Source: Prochlorococcus marinus XMU1406
GTDB taxonomy: Bacteria > Cyanobacteriota > Cyanobacteriia > PCC-6307 > Cyanobiaceae
Length of the DNA: 64,000 bases
Assembly: GCF_017696055.1 (NCBI RefSeq)
Contig: NZ_JAAORG010000001.1
Location: forward strand, 310,001-374,000
Reading direction: 5' to 3'
The notes beneath the pieces are model-generated. The model ran no database searches, was not told the origin of the DNA, and saw nothing but the letters and a program-made list of their open reading frames with translations. The translations under genes were made by a program, and so were the position numbers. Positions 38,837 through 46,903 of the stretch are shown here, one piece after another (the first letter of the stretch is position 1; every line of letters starts with the position of its first letter).

Positions 38837-39336
38837 GTGAAAAGCTTAATTCTTCCTGCAATATTATAATTTCCTTTTTCTGCTCAAGCTGGTTTTCCAG
38901 AAGGTGAGAATGGATATGATCTAAAAAAATTGAAGAGTCTTTTAGATTGCCTTGTGATGAAATTGGAAATGATGATTCTATTGCAAGAGCATTAGGAGTT
39001 GGTGCCTGTACCTGGATATTTGGAATAAATAAAGATAAAGAACCTGCGGAAGCTTTAAAAATTTCAGATACTGTTTTAATTGCTCTTTTGAAAGGAAATA
39101 ATCTTGATTTAAAATCAATGCTTGAAAAAGATGGATTAATTAAAACGAATATCAAAAAAGAAGCTACTTATAGAATTAATTTCTGCAGAGAGGAAACAAA
39201 AAAAGCTATTCCAAAGTTAATTAAGAAATTACCAGAGGGTGTTGTATTGGATGAAGAGAGAATAGAAAATTTAACCAGAGTGTTTCCTCTGCAGTATTTA
39301 AGTATGTTTGAGCAATTTAGCAAATATAAGCAATGA
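38837..39336 (+). pseudogene. Broken exported protein: in-frame stop and A7 frameshift
   Basis: A signal-peptide-like frame opens at GTG 38837 (MKSLILPAIL), hits TAA at 38867, then continues in the same frame FPFSAQAGFPEGENGYDLKK up to an A7 tract at 38923-38929. After that the open frame is one base back (IEESFRLPCDEIGNDDSIAR) and runs to 39336 with good coding character (ALGVGACTWIFGINKDKEPAEAL). Two lesions suggest a pseudogene. The A AAA AAA context would also allow -1 slippage. The function of the exported protein is unknown. Confidence 0.6.
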
Positions 39337-39482
39337 AACTTTTACTATTGACTCCTATATTCAAACGTTTTAAAAAAAGTGCTTTTTTCTCATCACTTAA
39401 TCAGAATAATTGTCCTGTTTATGATGCTGAAGAAATAAAAAAACAAGAACAACAAGAAGCTATTAGAAAGTTATACCCATAA
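39333..39482 (+). CDS. 49-residue hypothetical protein
   Basis: MKLLLLTPIFKRFKKSAFFS, then SLNQNNCPVYDAEEIKKQEQ and QEAIRKLYP. Its ATG overlaps the preceding TGA (ATGA), indicating translational coupling to the broken gene upstream. The C-terminal half is a charged helix. Not recognised. Confidence 0.5.
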   Translation: MKLLLLTPIFKRFKKSAFFSSLNQNNCPVYDAEEIKKQEQQEAIRKLYP

Positions 39483-39546
39483 AAAAAAGGGCGATAGCTT
39501 TGCCCCAGTCAAAAAGCAGGATAATCCCCATCACCCGGCCTTTTTT
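39483..39546. terminator. Imperfect inverted repeat, terminator-like
   Basis: AAAAAAGG at 39483 pairs with CCTTTTTT ending at 39546, enclosing a GC-richer 48-nt interior (GGCGATAGCTTTGCCCCAG and CCCCATCACCCGG). It directly follows the 49-residue gene and is bidirectional in form. Confidence 0.45.
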
Positions 39547-39647
39547 AAAATCCTAGCACTATATATAGTGTTTGTAAGTAATAAAAATTTACTATTGGTG
39601 GAGTTGTTTGTTTCTAATTAATTTGTCATGATAGAAATCCCCATCAC
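39523..39647 (+). repeat. Short direct repeat AATCCCCATCAC
   Basis: AATCCCCATCAC occurs at 39523-39534 and again at 39636-39647, each followed by a Y-C-R-G-rich stretch and a T-run. The copies bracket the intergenic space before the frameshifted ABM gene; they may be parts of duplicated terminators or leader elements. Confidence 0.5.
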
Positions 39648-39671
39648 TCAGGCTCGCAAGAGTCTTTTTTT

Positions 39672-40035
39672 ATGTCTAGTTTTGGATCAGATACAACATT
39701 TATGCTTCTTGCAAAACTTAAAAATTAAGGAAGATAAGGTTGCAGAATACTTAGAAATTGCAGATATGACAGATAAAGCTATTGAAGCTGACGAACCAGG
39801 AATGCTCCATCATAATTTTGATCAAGATTCTGATGATCCTCTTCGTTGCGAATGGTCAGAAGTTTATAAAAATGATGATGCTTTACTAGCTCATTTAGCT
39901 AATCCAGCATTAGGTGTTTATCTTGAGGCTCATGCTGAAATAGGAACTGATTTATCTGTTGAATTTTACGGAACTGTGGGAGATAAAGTTATTGAAGCCA
40001 TGAAGGGAACAGGAGTTCCATATAAGATCTTTTAA
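39672..40035 (+). pseudogene. ABM-like monooxygenase gene with one-base frameshift at an A5 tract
   Basis: The natural start is ATG 39672 (MSSFGSDTTFMLLAKLK). This frame stops at 39726, but removing one A from the A5 run at 39720-39724 joins it to IKEDKVAEYLEIADMTDKAI and the rest of a normal ABM-domain protein ending TGVPYKIF at 40035. The open frame that begins at 39628 has an implausible N-terminus. The joined product would be about 120 residues, the family size. Sequencing error, recent decay or slippage rescue are all possible. Confidence 0.7.
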
Positions 40036-40090
40036 ACAAAATTAGGATATAGAAGAGTTTAAGGATAAAAGTATTAACTAATTAATTCGA

Positions 40091-40210
40091 CTAAATTATT
40101 AATAATAATCTGAGTGCTAGAGGTAACCATAGACATAGAAGAAGTATTAGTAAAATAGTAATAGCATGGATATTTGGAATGTAATGCTCTTTTAAAATTT
40201 TTGTTTTCAT
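40091..40210 (-). CDS. 39-residue membrane peptide
   Basis: MKTKILKEHYIPNIHAITIL then LILLLCLWLPLALRLLLII. A basic N-terminus and one long leucine-rich helix. It starts 3 bp after the stop of the 29-residue peptide upstream, so the two form a mini-operon. Confidence 0.5.
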   Translation of the reverse strand: MKTKILKEHYIPNIHAITILLILLLCLWLPLALRLLLII

Positions 40211-40213
40211 AAT

Positions 40214-40303
40214 TTATCTCGCCTTCTTAAGTTTGATTTCTCTTCTGATAAGCAATGCTATAACTACAACACACATGTTCATTAGAAATACGTCTAATGG
40301 CAT
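40214..40303 (-). CDS. 29-residue membrane peptide
   Basis: MPLDVFLMNMCVVVIALLIR then REIKLKKAR. One transmembrane helix with a strongly basic C-terminus. Directly upstream of the 39-residue peptide on the minus strand. Confidence 0.5.
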   Translation of the reverse strand: MPLDVFLMNMCVVVIALLIRREIKLKKAR

Positions 40304-40444
40304 TTAATAAAAAAGTCTCTGCTTAATTAATAGCAAGATTTTTGATCTATGAATCAAGAAATGATTACGAATATTTATTGGCTTAATAAAACGAATTTAA
40401 AAATTAAATTTATGCTTAAATATCTCAGAACTTTTAACTATTAA

Positions 40445-40747
40445 ATGGCTTATTCAGAAACAAGAATATTAATAGGTGGTCTAGCCCATGTGCCTGTTCT
40501 TATCTTTATAGCCAATTTTATAAAAGGTAAGTTTGGAATTAAAACTGAAGAGACAAAAGATACTGTAGTTAAAGAAGAGCCTGTTAAAATTGTTGAGCTA
40601 AAAAATACCTTAGTTAAAGAAGGAAAAGCAGAAACCTTAAAGGAACTTTCAAATAAGCTGGATAATATTGAACAGAAGGCGGATGAGGTTTATGAAAAGG
40701 TAAAGAAGAAAAAAAAGGATAAGAAGAAGAAAAAAAAGAATAACTAA
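40445..40747 (+). CDS. Membrane-anchored lysine-rich protein, 100 aa
   Basis: An N-terminal hydrophobic segment (ILIGGLAHVPVLIFIANFI) is followed by acidic/basic repeats with VKEE-type spacing and a predicted coiled coil (ETLKELSNKLDNIEQKADEVYEKV). It ends in an almost pure lysine tail (KKKKKDKKKKKKNN). The tail could bind nucleic acid or membrane lipid. It overlaps the convergent gene by 4 bp. Confidence 0.55.
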   Translation: MAYSETRILIGGLAHVPVLIFIANFIKGKFGIKTEETKDTVVKEEPVKIVELKNTLVKEGKAETLKELSNKLDNIEQKADEVYEKVKKKKKDKKKKKKNN

Positions 40748-40929
40748 ATTGAGATCTTATCAAGCATCAATAGATCTTGAGCTTGGATTGTATCTCTCTT
40801 ATCTTCATCTTCGGGATCTTTATAAGATTCAATTTCAGTTTGAATTTTTCTCTTGTAAACTCCTTTGATATAGTCAATTTCTCTACTCTCTTTATTCAAG
40901 ATTGAGAATGGTGATCTTTTTAAGTTCAT
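40744..40929 (-). CDS. 61-residue hypothetical protein
   Basis: MNLKRSPFSILNKESREIDY, then IKGVYKRKIQTEIESYKDPE and a polar C-terminus DKRDTIQAQDLLMLDKISI. No motif. Read after the acidic 45-residue gene upstream, 27 bp away. Confidence 0.5.
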   Translation of the reverse strand: MNLKRSPFSILNKESREIDYIKGVYKRKIQTEIESYKDPEDEDKRDTIQAQDLLMLDKISI

Positions 40930-40956
40930 AACTTTCTCCTAATAAATAAGTTTTAA

Positions 40957-41094
40957 TCAGCTCCAGTTCTTATCAGATTCAACAAAGCTATCCAATGTTT
41001 GCTGATTCCTGATTTCTTCCTCAAGAAGTTCTTCTTCTGATCTTTCTTCAATCTCAGATTTATGATCTTCTTTTAGAGTAGATTTGGTAGACAT
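40957..41094 (-). CDS. 45-residue acidic peptide
   Basis: MSTKSTLKEDHKSEIEERSE then EELLEEEIRNQQTLDSFVES and DKNWS. A highly charged helix, no cysteine, no family. Probably cotranscribed with the 61-residue gene that follows. Confidence 0.45.
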   Translation of the reverse strand: MSTKSTLKEDHKSEIEERSEEELLEEEIRNQQTLDSFVESDKNWS

Positions 41095-41219
41095 TTGCTC
41101 ATGGCGACTACAATCATGTTCTAACTAGTCAGGCAAGCTATCCGGCTAATAAATATGTACGGTTTGAGGAACTACCTTATACGGATAAAGGATCAACAAT
41201 TGAATTTGAATATGGTTAA
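41091..41219 (+). pseudogene. Start-less open fragment, possible gene remnant
   Basis: An open frame without ATG/GTG/TTG start reads HGDYNHVLTSQASYPANKYV then RFEELPYTDKGSTIEFEYG before a stop. Codon use includes CCG, CGG and ACG, richer in GC than its neighbours. It looks like the C-terminal end of a lost gene; the parent is not recognised. Confidence 0.3.
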
Positions 41220-41326
41220 AATCTTGGGTGATTTCGATTAGTTTTTTTCCCTTTAAAAATCATCAGTAAAGGCAGACCAATAAGCATAAGACTTCCATCA
41301 ATTAATAAAAAAGTATTTAGATTCAT
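41216..41326 (-). CDS. 36-residue membrane peptide
   Basis: MNLNTFLLIDGSLMLIGLPL then LMIFKGKKTNRNHPRF. One helix and a basic tail. Its ATG overlaps the stop of the 63-residue gene (ATGA), implying translational coupling. Confidence 0.5.
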   Translation of the reverse strand: MNLNTFLLIDGSLMLIGLPLLMIFKGKKTNRNHPRF

Positions 41327-41514
41327 TTATATATTTCTTCGGGGTTATCCCAATTAAGAGGTATCCCTCTTTTAAAAGGTTCTTTTTTCATATCATCCAT
41401 CTCTTTTCTGATTTTATTGTAGTAGGCCAACTCTTCAGGATCATTAGAACCAAGACCATAATTCATGGCCGCTGCAAGATAAATTCTGTGCATACGGTAT
41501 GACGATAGTGACAT
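41323..41514 (-). CDS. 63-residue hypothetical protein
   Basis: MSLSSYRMHRIYLAAAMNYG, then LGSNDPEELAYYNKIRKEMD and PFKRGIPLNWDNPEEIYK. A soluble helical protein, no recognised family; coupled to the 36-residue membrane peptide downstream. Upstream lies about 170 bp without other features, then tRNA-Thr. Confidence 0.55.
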   Translation of the reverse strand: MSLSSYRMHRIYLAAAMNYGLGSNDPEELAYYNKIRKEMDDMKKEPFKRGIPLNWDNPEEIYK

Positions 41515-41682
41515 TACTGAATAAAAGTTTTATCAAATATATCTAAATTTTGGATAAAATGCTGATCTACGAGATCCCATTTATATTGATCAATTCTGCA
41601 AGGATCCCCTGTCTAATCAAAGAAACAATATTTATATTTTTTTACTACTTACCTTTTTTCTCGTTGCAATACTTTTGGCCAT

Positions 41683-41753
<71 letters not shown>

Positions 41754-41763
41754 AATTTTAAAG

Positions 41764-41845
41764 TGGGCCGGGTTGGATTTGAACCAACGTAGGCAGAGCC
41801 AGCGGATTTACAGTCCGCCCCCTTTAACCACTCGGGCACCGACCC
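41764..41845 (-). tRNA. trnY: tRNA-Tyr(GTA)
   Basis: A class II tRNA of about 82 nt with a long variable arm: acceptor GGGTCGG/CCGGCCC, anticodon stem-loop GCGGA-CTGTAAA-TCCGC (GTA), T-arm GTTGG-TTCAAAT-CCAAC. It lies 10 bp upstream of tRNA-Thr on the same strand; the two are probably cotranscribed. Confidence 0.95.
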
Positions 41846-41943
41846 CCACTATTTGAACTTATCAGTTAATGGTCACTTTGTGTGAAATTGTTTTGGTTTT
41901 TTTGTTTCTTTCTAGATAGCATTTAATTGAAAAGACTTTATTG

Positions 41944-42387
41944 ATGATGAATATACTATTAATAAATGGACCAAATCTAAATCTTTTGGGCACTAGAGAA
42001 CCTGAAATATATGGTAATAAAACATTGAGTGATATAGAAAAAGATTTAACTAAAGTTGCCCAAGAAAAAAGTATTAATCTTGAATGTTTTCAAAGTAATC
42101 ACGAAGGAGAAATAGTAGATAAAATTCAGGAGTCTGTAAAAAGTATCCAAGGTATTCTTATAAATGCAGGCGCTTTTACTCATACCTCGATTTCTATTCG
42201 TGATGCTTTAATTGGATCAAAAATTCCTTTTGTAGAGTTACATATTTCAAATATTTTCAGTAGAGAAGATTTTCGTAAAGAATCTTTTCTTACAGATAAA
42301 GCTATAGGAATTATTAGTGGATTCGGCATATCAAGTTATTCCTTAGCTCTTGAAGGAATCATTGGATATTTGAGTATTAAAGATTAA
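41944..42387 (+). CDS. aroQ: 3-dehydroquinate dehydratase, type II
   Basis: The third step of the shikimate pathway. A type II dodecameric enzyme of about 147 residues with the opening [20 protein letters not shown] (catalytic Tyr and Arg), [27 protein letters not shown] and [15 protein letters not shown]. ATGs at 41944 and 41947 are both usable; a TTG just before is not needed. The next gene starts at the base after its stop. Confidence 0.95.
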   Translation: MMNILLINGPNLNLLGTREPEIYGNKTLSDIEKDLTKVAQEKSINLECFQSNHEGEIVDKIQESVKSIQGILINAGAFTHTSISIRDALIGSKIPFVELHISNIFSREDFRKESFLTDKAIGIISGFGISSYSLALEGIIGYLSIKD

Positions 42388-42996
42388 ATGCTTGTCGATT
42401 TTACAAGGCCCACTTCTCATATTAAATATTTATCGTCATTGACCTCAGATGAGTGGATCAAACTCGCATTATCTAATCCAATAGATATTCTTATTGACCA
42501 TGCTCATTGTGAAAGAAAAGCAGCAGGAGTAGCTATTCAATTGATGTTTAGATATCCATCAGAACCAAATCTGGCAGAAGTTCTAAGTCCAATAGCGAGA
42601 GAGGAATTAGAGCATTTTGAAAAAATACTTTATTTTTTAAAGGATCTTGGTCATTCTCTTGAGTCCTTAAAACCGCCTCCATATGGAGCTGAATTGGCCA
42701 AGAATATAAGAAAGGAGGAGCCCAATAGAATGCTTGATAGTTTCTTAATAGCAGGACTTATTGAAGCAAGAAGTCATGAAAGATTAAGCTTGCTTGCGCT
42801 GAATTCTGAAGATAAATCGTTTAAATCCCTTTATAAGTCTCTGCTAGAGAGTGAGGCAAGACATTTTGGAGTTTACTGGAAACTAGCGCAAACTAAATTC
42901 TCTAAAAATCAAACTTTCAAAAGGTTAGAGGAATTGTCTGAAATTGAGTCAGCAATACTAGCTGAAACTTTTATATTGCCAAGGGTACATAGCTAA
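42388..42996 (+). CDS. miaE: tRNA-(ms2io6A)-hydroxylase-like di-iron protein (MiaE)
   Basis: A 202-residue ferritin-like di-iron enzyme that hydroxylates the isopentenyl group at A37 of certain tRNAs. Ligand motifs are visible: DHAHCERKAAG (E, H), AREELEHFEKIL (ExxH), IEARSHERL (ExxH) and LLESEARHFGVYWKL (ExxH). It starts on the base after the aroQ stop and is followed by cobI after 16 bp. Confidence 0.88.
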   Translation: MLVDFTRPTSHIKYLSSLTSDEWIKLALSNPIDILIDHAHCERKAAGVAIQLMFRYPSEPNLAEVLSPIAREELEHFEKILYFLKDLGHSLESLKPPPYGAELAKNIRKEEPNRMLDSFLIAGLIEARSHERLSLLALNSEDKSFKSLYKSLLESEARHFGVYWKLAQTKFSKNQTFKRLEELSEIESAILAETFILPRVHS

Positions 42997-43012
42997 AGTT
43001 AATAAAATAAAA

Positions 43013-43768
43013 ATGATAATTAACAAATTCTTAAGTTTACTTAATCGATATAAAACTGATTTACCAACATTCACCATAGTTGGTGTAGGCCCTGGAGATC
43101 CATCGCTTTTAACAATTGCTGCTGTGGATGCAATAAAAAAAGCGAAAGTTATAGTTTTCCCAATATCAGCTGATAATAAAAAAAGTTTCGCTGCGGAAAT
43201 AGTCAAGAAATACACCAAATTTAAAAAAAATATCCCTATCATCTTTCCAATGGCTAGGAAGGATTTTGATCCTGATGAAATATGGTCTGATGCTGTAGAA
43301 AAAATTGTTAAATTTATACAAAATGGCGAATCAGTTGTTTTACTTTGTCTTGGAGATACTTCACTATTTGCAAGTTCTTCTAATATTTTGAGGTTAATAA
43401 AAAATAATCATGCTGAAATTATTACCAAAACCATACCTGGTATTTCCTCTATTTCAGCAGCAGCAGCTTTGAATGATTTTGATTTAGTAAAAAAAGGCGA
43501 GACATTGATCATCAAAGAATGCTCTTCTTCAGAATCTGAATTAACAACCCTAATTAGGGAAAGTAAGGCAAATAAAACGGTATTGGCCATTATGAAAGTT
43601 GGCAAAAGATGGAATTTAGTCAGGGAAATTTTAAAAAAAGAGGATATCATCAATACAACATTAATAGCTTTAAGTGTTGGGATGCCTGATCAAATTATTC
43701 AATATGCATCACAATATAAAAAGGGATTTATGCCTTATTTTTCTTTGATTTTGATAAGGTTTGATTAA
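43013..43768 (+). CDS. cobI: Precorrin-2 C20-methyltransferase
   Basis: An S-adenosylmethionine-dependent tetrapyrrole methylase of the cobalamin pathway. The 251-residue protein has TIVGVGPGDPSLLTIAAVDAIKKA near the N-terminus, VVLLCLGDTSLFASS and the TIPGISSISAAAALNDF block. The substrate assignment to CobI/CbiL follows the overall pattern and length. Its stop overlaps the next ATG by one base. Confidence 0.85.
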   Translation: MIINKFLSLLNRYKTDLPTFTIVGVGPGDPSLLTIAAVDAIKKAKVIVFPISADNKKSFAAEIVKKYTKFKKNIPIIFPMARKDFDPDEIWSDAVEKIVKFIQNGESVVLLCLGDTSLFASSSNILRLIKNNHAEIITKTIPGISSISAAAALNDFDLVKKGETLIIKECSSSESELTTLIRESKANKTVLAIMKVGKRWNLVREILKKEDIINTTLIALSVGMPDQIIQYASQYKKGFMPYFSLILIRFD

Positions 43769-44253
43769 TGTATAAAAAAGAAAAATTAGTTGAAAATCAA
43801 TTTACATGGCCAATATGTAAGGATCTATTATTTCTTGTTCTCGAAGATAAGGTTAGTGATGTATTTGTTTGTGAATTAGTTTGGGAAAGACTTTTTTATA
43901 CTAAAGAACTATCTATAAATGATTGGACCTTTAGCGCATTAACTCCTTCTTATTGGTCAGAAAAATTTGAAAAAGCTCCTCAAATTATTTCAGAGCGACC
44001 AGCCTCAGTACATTTGACTCGATCAATTCCAAAAGACTATAAACAGGGATTGAAAAATTTTCTTAATTTTAAAGGTTATAAGATTAATGAACTCTATCCA
44101 AGAAGAACTAGAAGAGCAACGGTAGTAAACTGGTTGATTTATTGGGCGATTGAAAATGATTGTTTTTCAAAAGATAATGGATTAATGCCAAGTCCTAGTT
44201 CACCACCTGTTAATCCAGTTAAAGGACATTTTGGCGATCCAGAAATTAAATAA
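43768..44253 (+). CDS. Conserved cyanobacterial hypothetical protein, 161 aa
   Basis: A soluble protein with conserved-looking blocks FTWPICKDLLFLVLEDKVSDVFVCELVWERLFY and YWSEKFEKAPQIISERPASVHLTRSIPKDYK, then LYPRRTRRATVVNWLIYWAI. The C-terminus is proline-rich (MPSPSSPPVNPVKGHFGDPEIK). It starts within the cobI stop, so it is translationally coupled to cobI; a role in cobalamin or tetrapyrrole work is only contextual. Confidence 0.65.
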   Translation: MYKKEKLVENQFTWPICKDLLFLVLEDKVSDVFVCELVWERLFYTKELSINDWTFSALTPSYWSEKFEKAPQIISERPASVHLTRSIPKDYKQGLKNFLNFKGYKINELYPRRTRRATVVNWLIYWAIENDCFSKDNGLMPSPSSPPVNPVKGHFGDPEIK

Positions 44254-44326
44254 GGTTTTTCAAAAAGATAAATGATTCTATTAAAGGTATAGTTGTAATG
44301 AATAGTACTTTCTTTGGAGAGAAGAA

Positions 44327-45700
44327 TTGATTCTTCCTACAATAGCAATTATCGGAAGGCCGAATGTTGGTAAATCTACCTTAGTTAATCGTTTTTGCCA
44401 AAGTAATGATGCAATAGTATTTGATAAGCCTGGTGTTACAAGAGATAGAACTTATCAAAATGCTTCATGGGGAGGTAAGGAATTTCAAATAGTTGATACT
44501 GGAGGTTTAGTTTTTGACGATGATAGTGAATTTCTCCCAGAGATAAGGACCCAAGTTTTCTTGGCTCTAGAAGAGGCTTCACTCGCGTTACTGGTGGTAG
44601 ATGGGAATCAAGGCGTTACTGATGGTGATTTATCAATAGCAAAATGGTTAAGAAACTCAAGCTGTAAAACAATTGTTGCTGTTAATAAATGCGAATCGAC
44701 TACTCTAGGAATATCCCTAGCTTCAGAGTTCTGGAAATTAGGATTGGGCGAACCTAACCCTGTTTCGGCTATTCATGGTTCAGGTACTGGAGATCTTTTA
44801 GATCTCGTTATTGGCGAACTTCCTGAAAATAATATCCAGGATGATGAAGAAAAGATAATGATGTCCATTATTGGTAGACCTAATGTTGGTAAATCTAGTT
44901 TGTTAAATTCAATCTGTGGAGAAAAAAGAGCAATAGTTAGTGATATTAGTGGTACGACAACTGATTCAATAGATACGCTTATTAAAAAAGGTAATAATCA
45001 TTGGAAAATTATTGATACTGCAGGGATTAGAAGAAAGAAAAATGTTAAATATGGCACTGAATTTTTTGGTATTAATAGGGCTTTTAAATCTATAGATAGA
45101 AGTGATGTTTGTCTTTTAGTTATAGATGCTATAGATGGAGTAACTGATCAAGATCAGAAGCTGGCTGGGCGCATAGAAGAACAAGGCAGAGCTTGTATAA
45201 TTGTTGTTAATAAATGGGATCTTGTAGAAAAAAATAGTTCAACAATTTATCAAGTAGAAAAAGAACTTAGATCTAAACTTTATTTTTTACACTGGTCAAA
45301 AATGATTTTTATATCTGCATTAACAGGTCAAAGAGTTGATAATATTTTTGAGCATGCTCTTAATGCTGTAAATCAACATAGAAGAAGAGTTACAACATCT
45401 GTAGTTAATGAAGTACTTAAAGAATCACTCAGTTGGAAAAGTCCTCCAACGAAGAGAAGCGGCAAGCAAGGTAGGCTTTATTACGGTACTCAAGTAAAGA
45501 ACAAACCTCCCACCTTTACTCTTTTTGTAAATGACCCTAAATTATTTGGAATAACTTATAGAAGATATATTGAAAAACAAATTAGAGTAAATTTAGGCTT
45601 TGAAGGCACACCCCTCATTTTACTTTGGAGAGGAAAACAGCAAAGAGCTTTAAATAAAGAAGTCGAAAGAGAAAATATTGAGTTAATTCAAAAAGATTAA
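44327..45700 (+). CDS. der: GTPase Der (EngA), ribosome assembly
   Basis: A double Era-like GTPase needed for 50S maturation. In 457 residues there are two complete G domains with [14 protein letters not shown] and [14 protein letters not shown] (P-loops), DTGGL and DTAGI (G3), and NKCE and NKWD (G4). A KH-like C-terminal domain follows ([15 protein letters not shown]). The start is TTG at 44327. Its stop overlaps the next ATG. Confidence 0.96.
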   Translation: MILPTIAIIGRPNVGKSTLVNRFCQSNDAIVFDKPGVTRDRTYQNASWGGKEFQIVDTGGLVFDDDSEFLPEIRTQVFLALEEASLALLVVDGNQGVTDGDLSIAKWLRNSSCKTIVAVNKCESTTLGISLASEFWKLGLGEPNPVSAIHGSGTGDLLDLVIGELPENNIQDDEEKIMMSIIGRPNVGKSSLLNSICGEKRAIVSDISGTTTDSIDTLIKKGNNHWKIIDTAGIRRKKNVKYGTEFFGINRAFKSIDRSDVCLLVIDAIDGVTDQDQKLAGRIEEQGRACIIVVNKWDLVEKNSSTIYQVEKELRSKLYFLHWSKMIFISALTGQRVDNIFEHALNAVNQHRRRVTTSVVNEVLKESLSWKSPPTKRSGKQGRLYYGTQVKNKPPTFTLFVNDPKLFGITYRRYIEKQIRVNLGFEGTPLILLWRGKQQRALNKEVERENIELIQKD

Positions 45701-46614
45701 TGAATTTGCTAACCAAATTTTCTGTTGGTCAATACGTTCATGGTAATAGAAGTTGGCTAAGAATTATAGATAGTAGATTAAAAATAATTATCGTAATGAT
45801 ATTTTTAATCACTCCAATTTGGGCAGGTCCAATATGGAGATTGAGTTTAGTTGGTTTTTTACTATTAATTACTTTTTTAAGTTTATTGCCATCTAGAGTA
45901 TGGTGGCGATCATTATTTTTTCTTTCATTTTTATCACTATTAATTGGCTGTATATCAATACTTGCCTCGTCTGATATTCAATCTCTTGATGGCTACTTAA
46001 GAAATCCCAATGAGTTGCAAGTAGTACTGGAAAGCCAAAAAGAATGGAATATTTTACAAATTCCTTCGCAGAAGATATGGTTTATTAATTTTGGTCCCTA
46101 TAACTTATCAAGAAAAGCCTTTGAACTAGGAATAAAAACCTCCACTTTGATCTTTACCGTTATTCATAGTGTGAATTTGATGCTTTTAACCACATTGCAG
46201 GAAGACATTGTATGGGGATTAAGTTGGTTTATGTATCCATTAAGAAAGATTGGATTACCTACTAGTAAGTGGCTTTTTCAGTTATTAATTGCATTACGTT
46301 TTATTCCTCTAGTGCAGGAAGAACTTCAAAATATCATTAAATCAGTGTCAGTTAGATCAATAAACTTTCGAAATTTAGGATTAAAGAAATCTTTTAATAT
46401 TTTATTAATCTTATTGGAAAGGTTATTTCAAAATATATTTCTGAGAATTGATCATGGAGCAGAATCATTACTCTCAAAGAAAAAAATTATTATAAAAACT
46501 AATAGATTTAGAACTCTTTATCCTTCAAAATCTCTCAATGTAATTGTTAATACATTATCGATTTGTTTTATTTGCATAGCAATTTTTCTTAGAAAACTGT
46601 ATGGTGCATTATAA
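45700..46614 (+). CDS. EcfT-like energy-coupling factor transporter permease (CbiQ family)
   Basis: A 304-residue membrane protein with about five helices. It has the typical opening VHGNRSWLRIIDSRLKIIIVMIFLI and the EcfT coupling motifs with alanine-arginine-like sequence (VSVRSINFRNLG and the LIALRFIPLVQEEL segment). It links ATPases to a substrate-binding S subunit; the substrate (vitamin or metal) is not readable. It overlaps der by one base. Confidence 0.85.
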   Translation: MNLLTKFSVGQYVHGNRSWLRIIDSRLKIIIVMIFLITPIWAGPIWRLSLVGFLLLITFLSLLPSRVWWRSLFFLSFLSLLIGCISILASSDIQSLDGYLRNPNELQVVLESQKEWNILQIPSQKIWFINFGPYNLSRKAFELGIKTSTLIFTVIHSVNLMLLTTLQEDIVWGLSWFMYPLRKIGLPTSKWLFQLLIALRFIPLVQEELQNIIKSVSVRSINFRNLGLKKSFNILLILLERLFQNIFLRIDHGAESLLSKKKIIIKTNRFRTLYPSKSLNVIVNTLSICFICIAIFLRKLYGAL

Positions 46615-46633
46615 ATAACACAATATTTTAGGT

Positions 46634-46900
46634 TTGAGTTCTGAGCGTTATTTAAACCATCCAACATTTGGTATGTTATACCAAGTTTCTCCTGGGAATG
46701 ATGGGAGGGATATTTATGCGACTTTATACGCTCAAAAAATGTTTTTCTTGGTAGAAGTTCGACAGAGAGAAGTTTTTTTTGAAGTTATACCTTATTTAGA
46801 TGCCCGAAATCAGGCCGAATTAAACCTTCAAAAAACTAGAAGAAAAGGATCTGAAGAACTATCTAAATGGGAAAATTTATTTACGCAAACTTTCTTATAA
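46634..46900 (+). CDS. pipX: PII-interacting regulator PipX
   Basis: PipX is the cyanobacterial coactivator of NtcA that is sequestered by PII (GlnB), linking carbon/nitrogen balance to transcription. The 88-residue protein (TTG start) shows the Tudor-like opening YLNHPTFGMLYQVSPGNDGRD, then YATLYAQKMFFLVEVRQREVFFEVIPYLDAR and two C-terminal helices. It lies 3 bp before pipY, the conserved cyanobacterial pipX-pipY pair. Confidence 0.93.
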   Translation: MSSERYLNHPTFGMLYQVSPGNDGRDIYATLYAQKMFFLVEVRQREVFFEVIPYLDARNQAELNLQKTRRKGSEELSKWENLFTQTFL

Positions 46901-46903
46901 AAG

